DNA from: JBFYTX01 sp964442335
Lineage (GTDB): Bacteria > Chloroflexota > Dehalococcoidia > Dehalococcoidales > RBG-16-60-22
Direction of reading: 5' to 3'
Length of the DNA: 11,152 bases
Assembly: GCA_964442335.1 (NCBI GenBank)
Contig: CAYTZI010000071.1
Span: 1 to 11,152 of the forward strand
The notes beneath the pieces are model-generated. The model ran no database searches. It saw nothing but the letters and a program-made list of their open reading frames with translations, and was not told the origin of the DNA. This document shows positions 6,227-11,152 of the stretch, piece after piece (position 1 is the first letter of the stretch; each line of letters opens with the position of its first letter). A program made the translations under genes and the position numbers.

Positions 6227-6378
6227 TTATATTAGTAATAATGCCCCAAGTGTTTTTTGTATTACCTTCCCGTATTTAAATGCCCATAGCATCAAGCGAT
6301 AAGCACGCACGTCTTCTTTCTGGATGATTTGCGCTGGTGAAACGCCAGACCTGAATTGTTGTGTTTTTAGGAGTAAAG

Positions 6379-9300
6379 ATGGCCGTCAGAACGTCTAAAC
6401 CCGCACCCAAGTCCTCACCAAAATCCTCCCCCGGACCGGAAACGCATGTTCCAAGGAAATCATATGCCAGGCTGCCCAATGTCCTGGATGTCCCCAACCT
6501 GATCAAAGTACAGCTCGATTCTTTCCAGAGGTTCCAAGAAGAAGGACTGAAGCAGCTGCTTGAAGAGATATCTCCTGTTAAAGACCTCACCGGGAACAGG
6601 CTCGAGCTGAGCTTCATGGCGTATGAATTTCGAGAGCCGCGACCGGGACATTCCGAGCAGGAGTGCCACGAACGCGACCAGACCTACTCCGCCCCCCTGT
6701 ACGTTAAAGTGCGCCTGCTGGTGAAAGACACGGGGGAAATCAAAGAGCAGGACCTGTTCTTCGGGGACATACCTCTGATGACCGCCAAAGGCACCTTTAT
6801 CACCAGCGGCGCCGAGCGCGTCGTGGTCAGCCAGCTACTGCGGTCGCCGGGCGTTTACTTCACCAGCGAAGAAGACCCGGTATCGGGCCGGGACCTGTGC
6901 GCCGCCAAGCTGATACCGACCCGCGGGGCCTGGCTGGAGTTCGAGACGAGCAACCGGAACGTAATCTCGACCAAAATCGACGGCAAACGCAAAATCCCCA
7001 TCACCACCCTGCTGCGCGCCATCGGCTACAGCAGCGACGAAGAGCTGTTAAAGCTTTTTGAAAAACAGGATGGAGTAGACGAGCATTACTACATCCGGAC
7101 GACCATGGAGCGCGAGCCGCTCATCAAGGATGAGAAGGACGCGGTCATGGACATCTACAAAAAGCTGCACCCCGGGGAGCTCCCCTCCGCGGAGAATGCC
7201 AGGAAACTCATCAAGAGCCTTTTTTTCGACGCGTCGCGATATGACCTGGGGAACGTGGGCCGCTATAAACTGAACAAACGCCTGGGACTGAACGTCAGCC
7301 TCAAGGAGCGGACGCTCACCAAAGACGACATTGTCGAGATAGTAAGGCATGTTATTCTGATAAACAACCACCAGGATAACGTCGACGACATCGACCACCT
7401 GGGGAACCGGCGGGTGAGGACCGTCGGCGAGCTGGTGCAGACCCAGTTCCGCATCGGCTTCCTGCGCCTGGAGCAGGTCGTCAGGGAGCGCATGAGCATC
7501 ATCGGCACCGAAGCGGTAACGCCCAGCGCGCTGGTGAATATCCGCCCCATCGTGGCGGCGGTAAGGGAGTTTTTCGGGGGGTCGCAGCTATCCCAGTTCA
7601 TGGACCAGACCAACCCCCTGGCGGAGCTAACGCACAAAAGGCGTCTGTCAGCCATGGGGCCGGGCGGGCTTTCGCGGGAACGCGCCGGGTTCGAGGTTCG
7701 CGACGTCCACTTCTCCCACTATGGGCGCATCTGCCCTATCGAGACGCCGGAAGGACCGAACATCGGCCTCATAGGGTCGCTGGCGACGTACAGCATCATC
7801 AACGAATACGGGTTCATCGAGACGCCGTACCGCAAGGTCATCAACACGATGACCAACAAGGACAAAAAGCTCCCCGGAAGGACGGTGGCGGAAGACATCG
7901 TCGACGAAAAGGGCAAGATGCTGGTGGAAGCCGGGACGGTCATCACTCCGGAGCTCGCCGCCAGGCTGGCGAAACTGAAGTCAAAAAAGATTAAAGTAGT
8001 ACCCTTCGTCTCGGACGAAATCGTCTACATGCCCGCCGACGAAGAAGACAAGTATATTATCGCCCAGGCCAACGCGCCGCTCGATGAGAAAAACCAGTTC
8101 ATCCAGAAAAGAATCGAGGCTAGGCTCAGCGACGGCTACCTCCTGGAAAGCCCCGAGAAAATCGAGTACATGGACGTATCGCCCAAGCAGGTAGTCAGCG
8201 TGGCGACGGCCCTGACGCCGTTCCTGGAGCACAACGATGCCAACCGCGCCCTGATGGGCGCCAACATGCAGCGCCAGGCGGTGCCGCTGCTGCGGCCGGA
8301 AGCGCCACTGGTAGCCACCGGCATGGAGACAGAAGCCGCCAAGCACAGCCGACAGGTGGTCTTCGCACAGCACCCCGGCGTGGTGACGGAAATCGCCGGA
8401 AGCATCGATGATAAACTGAACACAAAGTACCGCATCGTGGTCACGCGGGACGACGGCCAGAAAGACACGTACGACCTGATGAAGTTCGTCCGCACCAACC
8501 AGGGGACCTGCATCAACCAGCACCCGCTGGTCAACAAAGGGGACAGGGTCGAAGTCGGACAGGTGCTGGCGGACAGCTCCGCTACGGAAAGCGGCGAGCT
8601 GGCGCTTGGACAGAACGTGACGGTGGCTTTCATGAGCTGGGAGGGCTATAACTTCGAGGACGCCATTATCCTCAGCAGCCGGATGGTGGAGGAAGACATG
8701 TTCACCTCCATCCACATCAACAAACACGAAGTGGAAGCCCGCGACACCAAGCTCGGGCCGGAAGAAATCACCCGGGACATCCCCAACGTGGGCGAGGAAA
8801 GCCTGCGCGAGCTCGACGAGGACGGCATCATACGCATCGGCGCGGAAGTAAGGCCGGACGACACCCTCGTCGGGAAAATCACTCCCAAGGGCGAGACGGA
8901 GCTCTCCGCCGAGGAGAAGCTGCTCCGGGCCATCTTCGGTGAAAAGGCCAGGGAGGTCAAGGACACCTCGCTGAGGGTCCCTCACGGGGAGTGGGGCAAG
9001 GTAATCAACGTTAAAGTATATACCCGCAAGGACAGCCGCGACGGGGGGGACGACCTGCCGGCGGGGGTCAACCAGTGGGTACAGGTATGGATAGCCCAGA
9101 AACGCCGGGTATCCGTGGGCGACAAGCTGGCGGGGAGACACGGCAACAAGGGCGTCATCTCCATCATCGCGCCCAAAGAAGACATGCCCTTCCTGCCGGA
9201 CGGGACGCCGGTAGATATCATCCTCGACCCCATCGGGGTGCCGTCCAGAATGAACATCGGGCAGGTGCTGGAGACGCACCTGGGCTGGGCGGGGCACATA

Positions 9301-10170
9301 CTGGGCTTCCGGGCGCTGACGCCGGTCTTCGACGGGGCCGACGACGCCGCCATCGAGGACGCCCTCTGCCGCTCCTGGATTGTACAGCAGTCCGGCGCCG
9401 AAGACCCCAGGCCCGGTAAAAATAAAGAGCCTTACAATCAGCAAGTCGCCGAGGCATGGGTAAAAAGCAAAGGGTACGACGGCAAAGCCGTTTTCAACGA
9501 GTCCCTCCACGGCAAAGCCAGGGATATCGGGCTGAGACTGTGGCTCGAGGAGCTGAGCATACCCGCCAAAAACCTGAACGCGGCGGAGCTCGAGCGCGTG
9601 GTGCAAAAGGTCAACGCCGAGGGACGATTTGCGCCGCCGACATACGGAAAAGTAATACTCCACGACGGGCGCACCGGAGAACCGTTCGACCAGCCGGTGA
9701 CCGTCGGCAGTATCTACATGATGAAGCTCATCCACCTGGTGGAGGACAAAGTGCACGCCCGCTCCACCGGGCCGTACTCGCTGATTACGCAGCAGCCGCT
9801 GGGCGGCAAAGCCCAGTTCGGCGGGCAGCGGTTCGGCGAGATGGAGGTCTGGGCGCTGGAAGCCTACGGCGCCGCCCACAACCTCCAGGAAATGCTGACG
9901 ATAAAATCGGACGACGTGACCGGTCGCGCCAAAGCCTACGAGTCCATCATCAAAGGCGACGATATCTTACAGCCCGGCGTACCGGAATCGTTCAAGGTGC
10001 TGGTCAAAGAGCTGCAGAGCCTGGGGCTCGCCCTAGAGGTGATTAACGAGGAAGAGACAAAGGTAGCCCCGGCCGAGGAAACGATGGAGGAAGCTTATAA
10101 ACTGGAGACGGAGCTGAAGGAAAGCGAAGAGCCAATCTGGAAAGAGGTAGAAGAAGATGTTCGAGATTAA
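6379..10170 (+). CDS. rpoB: RNA polymerase beta subunit
   Basis: Forms the catalytic core of RNA polymerase with beta prime. The 1263-residue protein shows full beta architecture. The rifampicin-binding cluster at 402-431 (SQLSQFMDQTNPLAELTHKRRLSAMGPGGL) keeps the Asp, His and Ser equivalent to E. coli D516, H526 and S531 (here Asp409, His419, Ser424). ICPIETPEGPNIG starts at 451, GDKLAGRHGNKG with active-site lysines is at 914-925, and LGGKAQFGGQRFGEMEVWALEAYGA is near 1141-1165. An insertion of roughly 85 residues relative to Bacillus lies between PVFDGA and ILHDGRTGEPFD (about 991-1090). The C-terminus ends in an acidic tail. The ATG at 6379 follows AGGAG (6369-6373) by 5 nt; an in-frame GTG at 6361 is rejected because that ribosome site lies inside it. 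rpoC overlaps its end by 14 bases. rplJ-rplL do not precede it. Confidence 0.97.
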   Translation: MAVRTSKPAPKSSPKSSPGPETHVPRKSYARLPNVLDVPNLIKVQLDSFQRFQEEGLKQLLEEISPVKDLTGNRLELSFMAYEFREPRPGHSEQECHERDQTYSAPLYVKVRLLVKDTGEIKEQDLFFGDIPLMTAKGTFITSGAERVVVSQLLRSPGVYFTSEEDPVSGRDLCAAKLIPTRGAWLEFETSNRNVISTKIDGKRKIPITTLLRAIGYSSDEELLKLFEKQDGVDEHYYIRTTMEREPLIKDEKDAVMDIYKKLHPGELPSAENARKLIKSLFFDASRYDLGNVGRYKLNKRLGLNVSLKERTLTKDDIVEIVRHVILINNHQDNVDDIDHLGNRRVRTVGELVQTQFRIGFLRLEQVVRERMSIIGTEAVTPSALVNIRPIVAAVREFFGGSQLSQFMDQTNPLAELTHKRRLSAMGPGGLSRERAGFEVRDVHFSHYGRICPIETPEGPNIGLIGSLATYSIINEYGFIETPYRKVINTMTNKDKKLPGRTVAEDIVDEKGKMLVEAGTVITPELAARLAKLKSKKIKVVPFVSDEIVYMPADEEDKYIIAQANAPLDEKNQFIQKRIEARLSDGYLLESPEKIEYMDVSPKQVVSVATALTPFLEHNDANRALMGANMQRQAVPLLRPEAPLVATGMETEAAKHSRQVVFAQHPGVVTEIAGSIDDKLNTKYRIVVTRDDGQKDTYDLMKFVRTNQGTCINQHPLVNKGDRVEVGQVLADSSATESGELALGQNVTVAFMSWEGYNFEDAIILSSRMVEEDMFTSIHINKHEVEARDTKLGPEEITRDIPNVGEESLRELDEDGIIRIGAEVRPDDTLVGKITPKGETELSAEEKLLRAIFGEKAREVKDTSLRVPHGEWGKVINVKVYTRKDSRDGGDDLPAGVNQWVQVWIAQKRRVSVGDKLAGRHGNKGVISIIAPKEDMPFLPDGTPVDIILDPIGVPSRMNIGQVLETHLGWAGHILGFRALTPVFDGADDAAIEDALCRSWIVQQSGAEDPRPGKNKEPYNQQVAEAWVKSKGYDGKAVFNESLHGKARDIGLRLWLEELSIPAKNLNAAELERVVQKVNAEGRFAPPTYGKVILHDGRTGEPFDQPVTVGSIYMMKLIHLVEDKVHARSTGPYSLITQQPLGGKAQFGGQRFGEMEVWALEAYGAAHNLQEMLTIKSDDVTGRAKAYESIIKGDDILQPGVPESFKVLVKELQSLGLALEVINEEETKVAPAEETMEEAYKLETELKESEEPIWKEVEEDVRD

Positions 10171-11152
10171 CGATTTCGATGCCGTCCGCATATCGCTGGC
10201 GTCACCGGAACAGATAAGAAGCTGGTCGTACGGCGAGGTAACCAAGCCGGAGACGATTAACTACCGCACGCTCAAACCCGAACGGGACGGCCTGTTTTGC
10301 GAAAGGATTTTCGGTCCGACCAAGGACTTCGAGTGCTACTGCGGAAAGTACAAGAGAATCCGCTACAAGGGCGTCATCTGCGACAAATGCGGCGTCGAAG
10401 TGGCCAGAGCTAAAGTCCGCAGGGAACGCATGGGGCATATCGAGCTTGCCTGCCCGGTCAGCCACATCTGGTTCGCCAAGGGCATCCCGAGCAGGATAGG
10501 CCTGCTGCTCGACCTTTCTCCGCGCAGCCTAGAGCACGTCCTGTATTTCTCCCAGTATATCGTCACGGCCGTGGACGAAGCCGCGCGGGAGGAATCTATC
10601 AAGCAGCTGGAAGAGAGCACCAGGCAGGCCGTCGAGGAACGTGAGAAAGCCAGCGAGGAGCAGGTCGCCCGGATGGAGGCGGACAAGGCCACCGTCGAGG
10701 AGATTAACAAGTTCCGCGGCCAGTTCGTCGATGAAAAGACCAGGCTCGAAGAAGAGCTAGCCATGGAAACGGAAAAGCTCAAAGGCCTGCACGTCAAAGA
10801 GCTGCTCACCGAGAACCATTACCACGACCTCAAACAGAAGTACGGGAACGTCTTCGAGGCGGGCATGGGCGCCGAAGCCATCCTGCAAATCATGAAGGGC
10901 ATCAACCTCGACGAGATACGCAACAACCTTTTAATGGAAACGCAGTCCTCCTCCGGCCAGCGGCGCAAAAAAGCCAGCAAGCAGCTGAGAGTGGTGGAGT
11001 CTTTCCGCAACAGCGGCAACAAACCGGAGTGGATGATCCTCACGGTGCTGCCGGTGCTACCGCCCGACCTCCGGCCGATGGTACAGCTGGACGGCGGCAG
11101 GTTCGCCACCAGCGACCTCAACGACCTCTACCGGCGGGTCATCAACCGCAAC
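10157..11152 (+). CDS. rpoC: RNA polymerase beta prime subunit, N-terminal part
   Basis: Beta prime carries the catalytic Mg-binding loop and the clamp of RNA polymerase. The first 332 residues are in the window and the gene runs off the right edge, before the NADFDGD catalytic motif. Seen here are the start MFEINDFDAVRISLASPEQI, the zinc ribbon C-Y-C-G...C-D-K-C (Cys60, Cys62, Cys75, Cys78), RMGHIELACPVSHIWF (91-106), and then LPVLPPDLRPMVQLDGGRFATSDLNDLYRRVINRN at the edge. Between YIVT (134-137) and the YGNVFEAGMGAEAI segment lies a highly charged predicted coiled coil (about 139-209) that is absent from Bacillus beta prime. The ATG lies inside rpoB, 14 bases before its end, with GAGG and GAAGAAG upstream, so translation of the two is probably coupled. 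It shares the rpoB promoter. Confidence 0.97.
   Translation, partial: MFEINDFDAVRISLASPEQIRSWSYGEVTKPETINYRTLKPERDGLFCERIFGPTKDFECYCGKYKRIRYKGVICDKCGVEVARAKVRRERMGHIELACPVSHIWFAKGIPSRIGLLLDLSPRSLEHVLYFSQYIVTAVDEAAREESIKQLEESTRQAVEEREKASEEQVARMEADKATVEEINKFRGQFVDEKTRLEEELAMETEKLKGLHVKELLTENHYHDLKQKYGNVFEAGMGAEAILQIMKGINLDEIRNNLLMETQSSSGQRRKKASKQLRVVESFRNSGNKPEWMILTVLPVLPPDLRPMVQLDGGRFATSDLNDLYRRVINRN

Larger units (their letters stand above)
6083..6378. other. divergent intergenic region between nfeD-like gene and rpoB
   Basis: This 296-base gap is much more AT-rich than the flanking genes. Its left part holds a possible -10 for the minus-strand gene. The middle has A/T runs (about 6130-6169), including a perfect inverted repeat. 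The right part holds the rpoB promoter and a leader of about 145 nt. I see no tRNA, small RNA signature or convincing ORF in it. A 12-codon ATG ORF at 6241-6279 lacks a ribosome binding site. Confidence 0.7.

Noticed and set aside
6241..6279. Twelve-codon leader peptide upstream of rpoB
   Set aside because: No ribosome binding site and no run of regulatory codons or attenuator hairpin after it.
6361..6378. Upstream in-frame GTG start for rpoB
   Set aside because: It would place the AGGAG ribosome site inside the gene; ATG at 6379 has ideal spacing.
7570..7671. Possible rifampicin-resistance change in the RpoB cluster
   Set aside because: The Asp, His and Ser positions most often altered in resistance are wild type; the Met at the L533-equivalent position is not a basis for a claim.
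7981..9879. Open frame of 632 codons on the minus strand
   Set aside because: Fully antisense to conserved rpoB; composition follows the high-GC codon pattern of rpoB and no recognised motifs occur.

Overview
This 11.2 kb window carries housekeeping genes of a bacterium. It contains no prophage, CRISPR array, RNA gene or transposase that I can recognise. The protein sequences (class II AlaRS with a Cys-rich insert, a divergent YchF, and RpoB and RpoC with insertions outside the core) fit a Chloroflexota bacterium, most likely in or near Dehalococcoidia. That assignment rests on family resemblance and on a recalled rpoBC neighbourhood. It is inference, not a search result.

Left part, minus strand (1-4164). 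Three tightly packed genes run holA (DNA polymerase III delta), a ROK-family sugar kinase (glucokinase-like), then galU (UTP-glucose-1-phosphate uridylyltransferase). Each junction is an ATGA stop/start overlap, so they are probably one translationally coupled operon. Kinase and GalU act on either side of glucose-1-phosphate and together could supply UDP-glucose. Beyond galU, after a 57-bp hairpin repeat, alaS (alanyl-tRNA synthetase) begins on the same strand and runs off the left edge. alaS has a clear promoter and ribosome binding site, but an in-frame TAA sits at codon 6 in an otherwise clean reading frame.

Centre (4165-6082). A divergent promoter region with operator-like dyads separates holA from a plus-strand pair: a 79-residue helical protein and ychF (OLA1/YchF-type P-loop NTPase with a TGS domain). 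A small NfeD-domain membrane protein lies on the minus strand and overlaps the 3' end of ychF by 11 bases.

Right part (6083-11152). A 296-base intergenic region with a sigma70-type promoter and a leader of about 145 nt precedes rpoB. rpoC overlaps rpoB by 14 bases and runs off the right edge. The rplKAJL genes that often precede rpoBC are absent here.

No clearly new biological system is visible. The items most worth a second look are the alaS nonsense codon, the repeat that abuts and may supply the alaS promoter, and the double-dyad promoter of the small gene next to ychF.
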